Assembly: GCF_954871325.1 (NCBI RefSeq)
Contig: NC_088779.1
Coordinates: 13,084,846 to 13,148,845 of the forward strand
DNA length: 64,000 nt
Source: Gordionus sp. m RMFG-2023
Taxonomy: Eukaryota; Nematomorpha; Gordioida; Chordodea; Parachordodidae
Direction of reading: 5' to 3'
Under the pieces are notes generated by a model, which ran no database searches, was not told where the DNA came from, and saw only the letters and a list, made by a program, of their open reading frames with translations. Below are positions 54,950 through 64,000 of the stretch, in pieces. Position numbers and translations under genes: made by a program. How positions within the stretch are numbered: the first letter of the stretch is position 1; every line of letters starts with the position of its first letter.

Positions 54950-55470
54950 GTTGCGATATCGGGAATGGAGTTTGATGAAAACTACAGTTTTTAGTTGAAC
55001 CTGGAAATTAAGTTAAAGTCGGGCTTGGGTCTAAAAATATTTTTTTTTAAATAGGGTTAAGGCTTTTGATTTTTTGACTCAAAAAATATAAAAAAGATTC
55101 TAAGCAATAAAATAGATTTCTCTAAAGATTAGGGTAAAGGAATTAAATTTTTATTTTAATTGATTGTTTAAATATGTGTTTAGTTATATTTTTCAATTGA
55201 ATTTGGGACAGGACAGGCTCAGGCCTAAAATTTAAAATTATGGCTAGGCTCCTTAAAATAAAGATTTTGGATGGAGCTTTGGCCGAAACAAATAAAATTT
55301 GCATTTAAAATATTGAGCCAAACAGATAAGTAGACCTCGAATTTATATTATTCTTTGACAAAGCATGCTTTAATTAGTGAGGGATTTAGTATGAACTTGA
55401 TAAGCATTTTTTGATAATAAATTTGTATGAAGTTCTCTTATTGTTTAATCAAAAAGACAAGGTCAAAGCT
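54950..55470. other. AT-rich stretch, nothing recognised
   Basis: No coding or repeat signal apart from GGACAGGACAGG-like simple sequence near 55205. Confidence 0.4.
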
Positions 55471-55476
55471 TATCAC

Positions 55477-56435
55477 TGTAGTAAAGAAGTAATCTATTGC
55501 AATATTTTATCATATTATATATTATATTTGCCAGTTAGATATGATTATATATATATATTTACGATTAATATAATAGGTGTTGTTTAACTTCCTAATTTAT
55601 TATGTGCACACCCATCCATTAAGAGCCATGGGAGCGTATACATCTAGATTTTGCGGGACCGGTTGACTCTTTATATTGGCTAGTTGGAGTAGATACATAC
55701 TCAAAATGGGTTGAGGTAGACCTGATGAGAAACACATCGGCGAAGGAAATGATAACGATTTTAAAGAAGTGATTTTGGGTTAGACCAGAGGTTGGAAAGG
55801 AGATTGATAAAGCCAATGATAAACAAAATCAAGAACGTGATACACATTCCAATTTTAGGGAATTTGACGTTGGTCAGCATGTGTGGGTAAGGAATGAAAC
55901 CACTAAGGGTTGGAGAGAAGGGATGATTCAGGATAGAAAGGGATTATATTCCTATGTAGTCAAGACCCCATATCGTGTAATACGAAAACATGCTGACCAG
56001 CTAAGGGACCGTTTGATATCAGATACGACGGAGCGCGTGATCGCTGACAGCGATCAGACAGAGTGTGAGACCCCAATGCAAGGGCGGACACATAAGCCTC
56101 CAAAACGAATAATTGAAGAGATATAGACATCTCTCAATTAACGTAGGGGGAAATGTAGTAAAGAAGTAATATATTGTAATATTTTATCATATTATATATT
56201 ATATTTGCCAGTTAGATATGAATATATATATATATTTACGATTAAAATAATAGGTGTTGTTTAACTTCCTAATGTATTATGTACACACCCATCCATTAAC
56301 GTGTAATTATATATCGTTATTTGTAATTAAGTTTCACCTTATGGTTATATACTAAATAAAATGTCAATGAAAGATACTTATTGTGAATAAATATAGAAAT
56401 AAATAACTGTAAATAATCGTTCTACCTTCGCTAAA
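55477..56435 (+). mobile_element. Ty3/gypsy-type LTR retrotransposon fossil
   Basis: The 3' terminal repeat spans 56154-56435 and is preceded by a purine-rich tract (AGGGGGAAA). The first 140 bp of the same repeat form the left end from 55477. A 5-bp duplication ATCAC flanks the element (55472-55476, 56436-56440). Between the repeats lies only part of an integrase-containing pol gene. It is a broken fossil, much shorter than a complete element; the two repeat copies are similar, so the insertion is not ancient. Confidence 0.8.
55619..56126 (+). pseudogene. Ty3/gypsy integrase remnant
   Basis: Readable pieces include LDFAGPVDSLYWLVGVDTYS and KWVEVDLM from the integrase catalytic core, and RNETTKGWREGMIQDRKG followed by YSYVVKTPYRVIRKHADQLR from its C-terminal region, typical of Ty3/gypsy pol. 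Fossil. Confidence 0.8.
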
Positions 56436-56440
56436 ATCAC

Positions 56441-56576
56441 AACAAGACATTAAACAATATTCAGCATCATAGGTAGATTGTCGAATTGAATTGCTATCCA
56501 TCTCAGTACTTAATTCGTGTAATCTCTGATGATGAAATTGCCAATATTGTGACTCAGGAATTGGGAAAAAAATAGA
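56441..56576 (-). CDS. C-terminal coding segment of an unidentified host gene, at the LTR fossil border
   Basis: Minus strand, open for 45 codons up to the ATCAC duplication: FPIPESQYWQFHHQRLHEL, STEMDSNSIRQSTYDAEYCL. Before the fossil inserted the frame would have ended a few residues further (CCDKL, stop) using bases left of 55477. Further upstream on the same strand are exon-like pieces: YPFLYNFVFDHIIRKKTRQE with a hydrophobic run before it (about 56760-56610), and NHYYRHSNEIYDIYQ (about 56880-56820) after TTCATAG. The membrane segment followed by YPFLY and basic residues could be TM7 of a GPCR with a C-tail, but the model is incomplete. Confidence 0.4.
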
Positions 56577-56879
56577 TTATTAATTTCCTTAATTGATTTT
56601 TGCTAAGTTCTTGCTTCCTGACGAGTCTTTTTTCTAATTATGTGATCAAAGACAAAATTGTATAAAAATGGATATAGAAATATAATAAATATAAGTAGAG
56701 ATAAAATTGAATGAATTGAACATGTTTCATATATTATTAAAAATAACAGCTATTTTTAATACAAATTATAGTATATTTCCATTTCAGTTCAGTTGCTATA
56801 TTTTATTAATCTGATAAATGTCATAAATTTCATTAGAGTGGCGATAATAGTGATTGGACGTTACTATCATCTATGAAGA

Positions 56880-57875
56880 TGGGAAAATTTAATGGAATAA
56901 AATATTTACTTTGTGAGTTGTACTTCAAGGAGTAGATACAACCCTAAAAAATCGAAAGGTGAAAAATATCTCTTTTTTACATTTTCTATGCTTTCATATT
57001 TTTTAAATGTGTATTCTTCAAGACTAAAAGAGGTTTAGAAAGATTTAAAATAAAAGTTTTAAAAGCAAGCATTGACGGATATTAAAATCAATTAAACAAG
57101 CTGAAGCGAACTTATCATTTATGATTCCACTTTTTACAGTAGAAAGCAAGGCCCTATAAAAAATATATAAGAAAAGTAAGATATCTGTCTCAAGCGTAGA
57201 TAATAAAAATCCTTATGTTATGCTGGAAAATAAAAATATTGCTTTAATCATGAAAATTTTTTTATTAAGAAACACCCACCACCTCCCCCTCCCAACATTA
57301 GCCCTAATGATACGAAGAAATTTAAATTTTAATGATAATTATACTTGCTTATAACCAGATCTATAGACCGACTAACAATAATAAAAAGACGCTTAACCAT
57401 TCAAACAATGTTAAACAGGACTTTTTACCACAGGGGAAGGGGTTAAAACTCAAGATTGGCATTGAAATTAAAATGGGTAGTTTGTATTTGGAATTCCGTT
57501 GTTCTAATTTTAATGTGGTATAAGAAATGAGGGGAGTGGGGGAAGAAGGGGGTAGAATTATATATATGATGCAAAATCTTTTGATAACTAAGTATTTGAA
57601 ATATCTTCTAAGTGTAAAAGAGTTAGTAAAATATTGTGAAATCTGCTGCGAATATCAAGCTTCGATATTTTCTATAGAAAGACATTACAATGCGATGGAA
57701 ATCAGTGTTTATCATGATACAAAACTTCTCATAATCATATGATAAAATACAAGTTTGTCTGTGAACCTACCATATTTAAACAAATTGGTATCAATAAATA
57801 TAATCCCTATGTGTAAATAAAAAATTTATTATCTATATTATATTTTTCCGAGGTCCTCACGTCATGTCATCGCTA
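56880..57875. other. mostly noncoding; possible exon near 56920-56955
   Basis: A GT-AG interval of about 39 nt near 56885-56925 (minus strand) hints at further exons of the gene ending at 56441. ORFs at 57332 and 57527 are not protein-like. Confidence 0.3.
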
Positions 57876-57879
57876 TAAT

Positions 57880-58700
57880 TTATTTATTTTTTATAAAAGC
57901 AAGACTCAAATAATATCCTGGTAAATAATATTTATAATTTATTAAAAAAATTTATTTATTTACTTTTTTTATAGGTGAAATATTTTGAGAAGAAAATCCA
58001 AGAAAGCAAGACTCAAATAAAGCAACTATAATCCTGGTAAATAATATTTTTAATTTATGATATCAAAAATTAAATATCATTCAATCATTAATTCAACCCA
58101 TATTCATTTTGAGAAGAAAGGGTAAATAATATTTTTTATTTATAAAAATAAGTTTTTACAAATCAAACAATCATACACCCTTATTTTCCTAAAAATGAGT
58201 TTTTACAAGGGCTAAGAAAATAAATATCATTTAATTCTTTCAAGTAAATTAAATTATAAATGCTTAAATTTTTTTTTACATTTAGAATACATCAATTTTA
58301 GCTTCTGATGATATTCCCACTCTTTCTAGAGAGTTAAACCTAATATTGATTCCTCATCAGGTTTAATACATTAATATTTTTAAAATTATTCTTATGTTTT
58401 TATTTTAGATAACAAGCCCTGTCTTAACCTCTCTTAATGATTGTACAGATGCTGATTAAGCTACTATTATCCTGGTAAATTATTATTTTTTATTTATTAA
58501 AATGAGTTTTTACAAGGGTTGATAATAAAAAATAAATATCATTCAATTATTAATTCAGCCCATATTTATTTTGAGAAGAAAAGCAAAATAAGGATAAATA
58601 ATATTTTTAATTTATAAAAATGAGTTTTTACAAATCAAACAATCATCATACACCCTTAGTTTAGAAAAAGTATAACATCAATAATTTAAACTTTCCCATT
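57880..58700 (+). repeat. imperfect tandem repeats, LINE-associated, about 440-bp spacing
   Basis: Blocks such as ATCCTGGTAAATAATATTTT, AAATATCATTCAAT-ATTAATTCA, CCCATATT-ATTTTGAGAAGA and TTTTTACAAATCAAACAATC recur at about 58030-58180 and 58470-58660, with a partial earlier copy at 57900. They lead straight into a reverse-transcriptase fragment. Confidence 0.7.
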
Positions 58701-58735
58701 CCAGCTACACACATTCAAAATTATTATGAATATTT

Positions 58736-58957
58736 ATGAAAATAGTTTCAAAACACAAAAGATTAACCCAACCTTTTTTTAAACAAAATTGTGGTATAAA
58801 ACAAGGATGTGCCACCCCCATTTTCAATCTACTAATTAGTGATATCACAAATACCAGTAACCTACAAAATGTAGACTGGCTATGCTACGCCGACAACATA
58901 TATATCATTATTGAAGATGTCACTAACATTAATTATTTTAACAATAGTCTCAAATAA
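58736..58957 (+). pseudogene. LINE reverse-transcriptase fragment
   Basis: FFKQNCGIKQGCATPIFNLL, ISDIT and DWLCYADNIYIIIEDV correspond to the RT block with G-(R/K)QG(C/D)--SP-LFN and the YADD box, here YADN. About 70 codons; the second catalytic Asp is replaced by Asn. LINE of uncertain clade. Confidence 0.7.
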
Positions 58958-59292
58958 TATGTTAAAAATCAGCCTGATAAAAAATTTAAAAAACTATTCT
59001 ATTTTCCTTTCCTTTCCTTCCCTTTTAATTTCTTTTAATATCTTCACCTTTCTCAAACTTTTTAATTTACTTTCTCTTTAGCTTCCTTTCCCTTTTAATT
59101 TCCCTATTTTCTTTCCATTTACAATACTTAATATAATATTTTTTATAATTTAAATAAATTTATATATCTATTTTAAGCACCCTACGTATTTTTAAAGCTA
59201 TCCATTTTGTCAGGCCGCACAATATGCCCTTTTATCTCTGATGAATATTTTGTCTAACTAAAAGAAAAATATCCAAAGTACATTATTTTTAG

Positions 59293-61190
59293 CAGAGACC
59301 TGCAGGCCCGGCCCTAAACCCGGCCCGAGCAGGGCCGGACCGTATTTTAAATTTTTTAAATATACCCGGGCCGGGCCTAAAAAAAATTTTTTTAAGCATA
59401 TCCGGGCCGGCCCTAAGATTGTTAAAGCCGGGCCGGGCCGGGCCTTAATATTTTTTATAAAAATTTTTACATTATGAGTTAATGGTTATAAGATTATATT
59501 ATATTATAGTTATGATTAATATAATATTGGGTGATGGTTAACACTACCTAACAACCCACAGATCGATCTAATTATTAATTTCCTGCAAATTTATTCAAAG
59601 TATTAATATATTTTTTTATAATTCATATCTAAATTTTTATTTTACCAAAACAATCAAATAAAGGAATATCTTAAATAAGCCCCAATATTCAAGTATTATT
59701 AATATATTTTTTTATAATTCATATCTAAATTTTTAGAATATATTTTACCAAAACAATCAAATAAAGGAATATCACTTCTTGAAGTTTGTAATACCTTTCA
59801 AAGCGAAAAAGGAGAAATAAAATTAATTTTACTTAATATAAAGCATTTTTTAATTGAAAAATTTGTTTTACACAAGTATAATTTTATTTCTCTTTTTCTC
59901 TGTCCCAAATTCAAGCAATTACGTATGTAGTCAGGGACAGATCGCAAGATGACGGAAAACTATATAAAAGATTATATTAAATTACAAGAGGCTCAGGAAG
60001 TAAATGAAATACCATCGACCAGTCAAATTACGACTGTTATTAAACAAACTGAATCGTTTTATGACAAATGGGGCGATGGTAATTCTGGTAATATGTCAAT
60101 ACCCGATGATGAATATTATAATTACATAAATAATAGATAAAACATTTAAGGTGGATAATTTGTAGAGTGGTGGGCGGCTCATCAAAGCGAATTTCCAATT
60201 TTAGCAAAATTGGCAATTCCTGCTTTAAGTGCAAGCTGTGAGCGGAATTTTTCCACTACTGGGAGAATTCTTGAAGAAAGAAGAAGTAATCTTCAACCTG
60301 AAAGGGTAGATATGCTTCTCTTTCTTCATGATAATTTGTGTTTTAATATCTTTCTTGAGTATAGGGTTTCGTCAATCATGCTGGTTTTATACTTTGCAAA
60401 ATGTCAAATATTTATTGCATTTATTATATTTGCCTTGAGTCATTAAAGTTTTTAATCCATCATTTTTCATTATTTTTTTTTACAATATTATATAATACAA
60501 TTATCTTCTTTTGTTAAAAATTTATATTATAAAATAAATTATATTAATATTCTGCAATTAGATTATATTTTCAAAATACTATTTATAATACATGCATTTT
60601 TTTAAATAGCGATTTATTTTTATTTTATAAATTAAATAGTAAATTAAATACAATATATTATATTCTCAAAATATTTTCCACTTTTATAAATTAAATAATA
60701 GTTTTTGTTTTTTTAAATGTAATATAAAATATTGTATATGACAAATATTATTACCATTTTTATGAATATTAGTTTTATTTTTATAAATGCAATATAAAAT
60801 ATAGTATATGCTCAAAATATCCATTTTTATAAATAACAGTTTTATAATTTTTATAAATTCAATATAATATTCTCAAAATATTAGCCTTTTACATGTATTT
60901 TTTAAATAATAAGCGATAATACTCCCTGAAAAATATGGTAAAATACCTCATAGGTGAATTTTTGTATATACCAGGTCGAATATAATTTTAAAAAATTCCG
61001 AGCCGGGCCTGAAATTTTTAAATCCGGGCCGGGCCGTAAAAAATTTTTTTAAAAAATATCCGGGCCGGGCCTTAAATTTTTAAATCCGGGCCGGGCCGTA
61101 AAAATTTTTTTTTAAATATCCGGGCCGGGCCTAAAAAATTTAAAATCGGGCCGGGCCGGGCCGTTCAAATGGTACCTCTGCAGGTCTCTG
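59293..61190 (+). mobile_element. hAT DNA transposon, family D, 1.9 kb
   Basis: Ends CAGAGACCTGCAGG and, reverse-complemented, CAGAGACCTGCAGAGG, with a perfect 8-bp duplication ATTTTTAG (59285-59292, 61191-61198). Both subterminal zones carry several CCGGGCCGGGCC blocks alternating with A/T runs. It is the largest D copy here; the MITEs at 8849 and 28697 are its deleted relatives. Confidence 0.93.
59949..60446 (+). pseudogene. hAT-D transposase remnant
   Basis: From 59949 MTENYIKDYIKLQEAQEVN... runs to a stop at 60140. After a frame change, VEWWAAHQSEFPILAKLAIP, ALSASCERNFSTTGRILEER and RRSNLQPERVDMLLFLHDNL form a well-preserved hAT dimerisation domain. The catalytic core is missing, so the copy is non-autonomous. 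Confidence 0.88.
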
Positions 61191-61639
61191 ATTTTTAGTA
61201 TTTTACAAAATTAATATATCAATTTTTAAGGTTCTTACTTTTTTAAAAGCTTGCCTTTTGTCAGATCCACAATTGCTCTATACTCCATGCTTATTATTTT
61301 GTATAACTCACCAAAAAATAAGTACATTATTTTTATTATAAATAATTTTATATAGGATTTTATATCTATCCAAAAAATCGATATATATAATACAATATTT
61401 TTTTTATTCAATTAAAATTATATATTTATTCTTAAGGATTCTACCTTTTTAACAATACTTCTTTTTATTTTTACTAATTATTTTGTATAACTCAATAAAA
61501 AAGACAAAACGGGGTTGTCTATCTTTAGAATTTTACATTTATTCTAAAACAAAATACATACTGCTGTATTTATATTATTTAAATTACTCTATATCTATTC
61601 ACAAGTTTCCTATTTTTTTTTAATTTGCCAATTGGACTC

Positions 61640-62340
61640 TCCGAATGGTATAATTAACTTGAAAATTGTTTTGTTTTTACTTTAGTTAACTATCCCCATC
61701 TTATTTCCTCTTTATAATTGTTCAAATATTGATATATCAGTCATTAATAATGAACAATGCAAAATAAACCTTTAGAAGAACATGATAGGCTTGATAAATC
61801 CCCCAAAAATTTTTTTGATTATAGCCCCACAACTACTAGAAATATACTTCTAATATTGACTCCTCTACAGGTTTACAGTATATTAATGTTTGTTTAATTT
61901 CAACAATAGTTTATTATTTGTGGCTGATTTCTTTATTTGTCTAGGCTATCCCAATCTTAATCCCTCACATTGTTACAAAACATGATGAATCTATAATTAA
62001 AGATAAGCAAAGAAAAAAATGGCGATTCAACAAACGCCTTACCCGTTCTAGAGTTACTGGTGGCCAAGATAATAAGGAACTGTGAACTCCTCTGGAGGTT
62101 TATTTTATTTTTTTATCCAATTTTTTATATCTATATGTTTATTTTATATTCACCCAGTTGCCTCCAAATGATATTTCTATCACCACTACCACAATCCCTA
62201 TGCCACATCTGCCTAATTTTTAACAAATAAGCATTTAATTCCACTATCATTCACCTCACTAGTAGTTAATATAAATAAAACATATCCAATTCCCTGAGGA
62301 ACTTTCATGAATATTTAGAGGTATTCAAACGTGAATGTGT
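61640..62340 (+). pseudogene. LINE-related relic (possible ORF1 or 5' region)
   Basis: Blocks CTAATATTGACTCCTC-ACAGGTTTA and CTATCCCAATCTTAATCCCT match 58330-58450 in order. One frame reads IPHIVTKHDESIIKDKQRKK and WRFNKRLTRSRVTGGQDNKE (about 61950-62080), basic and ORF1-like. Shared layout with the repeats at 57880 suggests one LINE family. Confidence 0.4.
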
Positions 62341-62344
62341 AGCC

Positions 62345-63145
62345 CTCTTATGGATATAAATTTCTTAAATTTTGTAATTGAAAAATAAAATTTAAGTTGT
62401 AATAAGCTAGTATATATATGTTTTTTCCAATAATATTAAGTAAAAATAGAATTTTAAATTATTTGATTAAAAATTGATTTATGTAAAAAAAAAAATGTTT
62501 TTGAAATTTTTTTTTAAAAGATATTATATCATCAATGATTGATTATGAATAATTGCTTTTTAGCAAGGCAGTTTAGCAAGGCAGTATTTAGTCATACCCC
62601 CCAAGAACGATTTAGATAAATAAATTAAAATAATGTAACACTTTTTAAGCAAATAAATATTATTAATTTTGAACTTTTGTGCAATAAATGAAAGTTTCTA
62701 GTATATATTAACAATTCTCTTTTAAAGTAAAGTTAATTTTAAGAACTAGAATTGTATTTGTCTTAATTGAATTGTTTTTTTTTAAACACCTGTCTCATTG
62801 TTTTAGTAATAAATTTTTAATGCCATTACTTTTAACTACATGCGTAAAATATATAAATAAAAAATTTTTATATATTTTTGGGACCAATTAAAAGATTTCA
62901 GATTGATCGTTTGACACATAGCTTCTTTATAAATATTGACTGACTAATATTTATAAGTGTTAAAATATTTTTTATCTAATATACATCCCACAACTGTCAA
63001 AAGCATAATATTCGTGCTTAAGAACATTATCAGACAAATTTTAAAAACAATTAGATCTTAAAATATGCTAGCTACCAATTAAGAATTAAAAATTTTGTAT
63101 TTATGATCTCCCATCTATTTTCATTTTGGAAATGATAATAATTAT
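62345..63145. other. AT-rich stretch, nothing recognised
   Basis: No gene, and only a small direct repeat (TTTAGCAAGGCAG x2 near 62562). Confidence 0.5.
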
Positions 63146-63147
63146 TT

Positions 63148-63190
63148 TTAACCCTTCGTTGCACAGGTGGGACTATGCATATCCCAGTTA
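63148..63190 (+). mobile_element. piggyBac-like terminus remnant
   Basis: TTAACCCTTCGTTGCACAGG, then GGGACTATGCATATCCC, a TTAA-CCC start followed by an internal TATGCATA palindrome as in the MITE at 46505. No right end found. Confidence 0.45.
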
Positions 63191-63429
63191 TTTTAATTAC
63201 TTAAAATTCTTTCGATATTTTTGTCAGATCTTTTAATAGATTAACATTTTTAGGCAAAGCATATGTAAATTAATTTTGATTTTGCAGTATTTCATGAGTT
63301 AAGGGTTTTTTTTTATATTGAGTGAGCATAAACACCACTTGGCCAACCGTGATTTTTTACATCTGTTTTGGCATTGATCTGTGATAATATTCTCAAGCAT
63401 AAATATTATGATTTTGGCAGTTGTTGTAT

Positions 63430-64000
63430 CAGTGGCGTCACTAGGGAAGAGCGTGCAGGGGCTCGAGTCCCCTAAAAAAATTTGAATAGCCCCCTGAAGC
63501 AAAATTTTTTTTTAATGGCTCCTTAATATCCCCTTGAACTAAAAATAAATTGTTTTGATTGCCCCTGATCCATTTATTTTATAATTCTATTACGTAGTAT
63601 ATAGTTTTAATTTTATTATTTAAAAATTAATAGGACTATCAATTTTAATTATTTAAAAATTAATAAGACTATCTAGATTTTTATTAAATGAATACTATTT
63701 TATTTTAATAGATTAATGCATATTTATATTTTCACTATGTGAGCTTGCATTCAAATTCGTGTTAAAAATGAATATCAATATCACTCACTAAATATTAATT
63801 TAGCATTAACAGTTTAAGCTTAATTGACTTATATTGTTTAAATTATAATATAGCCCTAATTAAATAAATATATTCATTTAATTAATTCAAAATTAACAAA
63901 TTTAATATTGTAATTAGCCGAGTTAAAAATTACTAATCAACTATATTATTCATTTTTAAATTTAATTAGCATGCCTCTTCCTACAAATATTTTTAAGTTC
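63430..64000 (+). mobile_element. hAT-A copy 2, left end, runs off the window
   Basis: CAGTGGCGTCACTAGGG and the following 500 bp align with 414-890 in the same orientation, including AATAGCCCCCTGAAGC, TTTAGCATTAACAGTT and TTAACAAATTTAATATTGTA. Only the left subterminal region is inside the window. Confidence 0.9.

Larger units (their letters stand above)
59160..61560 (+). repeat. about 190-bp repeat units interrupted by hAT-D
   Basis: Units at about 59160-59292, 61205-61335 and 61410-61560 share TATAT-(T/A)ATTTTTAAG, CCTTTTGTCAG, ATTTTGT(C/A)TAACT and GTACATTATTTTTA. hAT-D lies between the first and second unit. Confidence 0.6.

Noticed and set aside
57527-57742. 71-codon plus-strand ORF
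   Set aside because: No splice context or family motif; starts in a G-rich simple sequence.
1-64000. tRNA, rRNA and spliced-leader genes
   Set aside because: GGTTCGAA-like strings found (15756, 17256) belong to hAT-E subterminal repeats; no cloverleaf or rRNA core seen.

Overview
The window is about 64 kb of very AT-rich DNA and is clearly from an animal. It holds a class A neuropeptide GPCR, a PGAP2-type GPI-lipid remodelling protein, and a tyrosine phosphatase fused to SH3 and PTB domains. The host introns that can be fixed are tiny (44, 46, 44 and 55 nt) unless transposons have landed in them (2.7 kb and about 5 kb). The GPCR looks most like the trissin receptors of protostomes, so a protostome with a reduced, intron-shrunken genome fits. 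The exact group is inference and cannot be settled from this window.

Layout. 0-10.8 kb is a nest of decayed hAT transposons. An about 6 kb ZMYM/TTF-type hAT (family A, 414-6426, perfect 8-bp target duplication) sits inside a second hAT (family B). Next comes a third hAT (family C, 7745-9654) that carries a GC-rich MITE (family D), and then an inverted piece of B. 12.6-20.1 kb holds an unidentified open stretch and the trissin-receptor-like GPCR; its third exon lies 5 kb downstream, across a nested hAT pair, a tandem repeat and a MITE. 20-41 kb is mostly noncoding relics: a second C+D composite, LINE tails, hAT ends, MITEs and several short coding-like stretches I cannot name. 41.4-43.2 kb is the intronless PTP-SH3-PTB gene on the minus strand. 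44.5-46.9 kb is a recently broken piggyBac and a piggyBac-type MITE. 49.5-53.2 kb is PGAP2 on the minus strand in five exons, none of which is long enough to stand out as an ORF; three MITEs lie in its large intron or just upstream. 53.4-55 kb holds two related minisatellites around a short coding-like exon. 55.5-56.4 kb is a Ty3/gypsy-type fossil inserted next to, or in, a small host coding stretch. 57.9-62.3 kb is LINE-derived repeats with a 1.9 kb family D hAT (perfect 8-bp target duplication). A second copy of the family A end starts at 63430 and runs off the window.

The most unusual object is the 599-residue ORF at 41361-43160. It has a complete classical PTP catalytic domain followed by an SH3 and a PTB domain that resemble, in order and in sequence, the C-terminal half of the JIP1/JIP2 MAP-kinase scaffolds. 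I know of no described protein with this architecture. It would tether a tyrosine phosphatase covalently to a JNK-pathway-type scaffold module.

All family assignments come from reading the sequence and remembered family motifs; no database search was possible.
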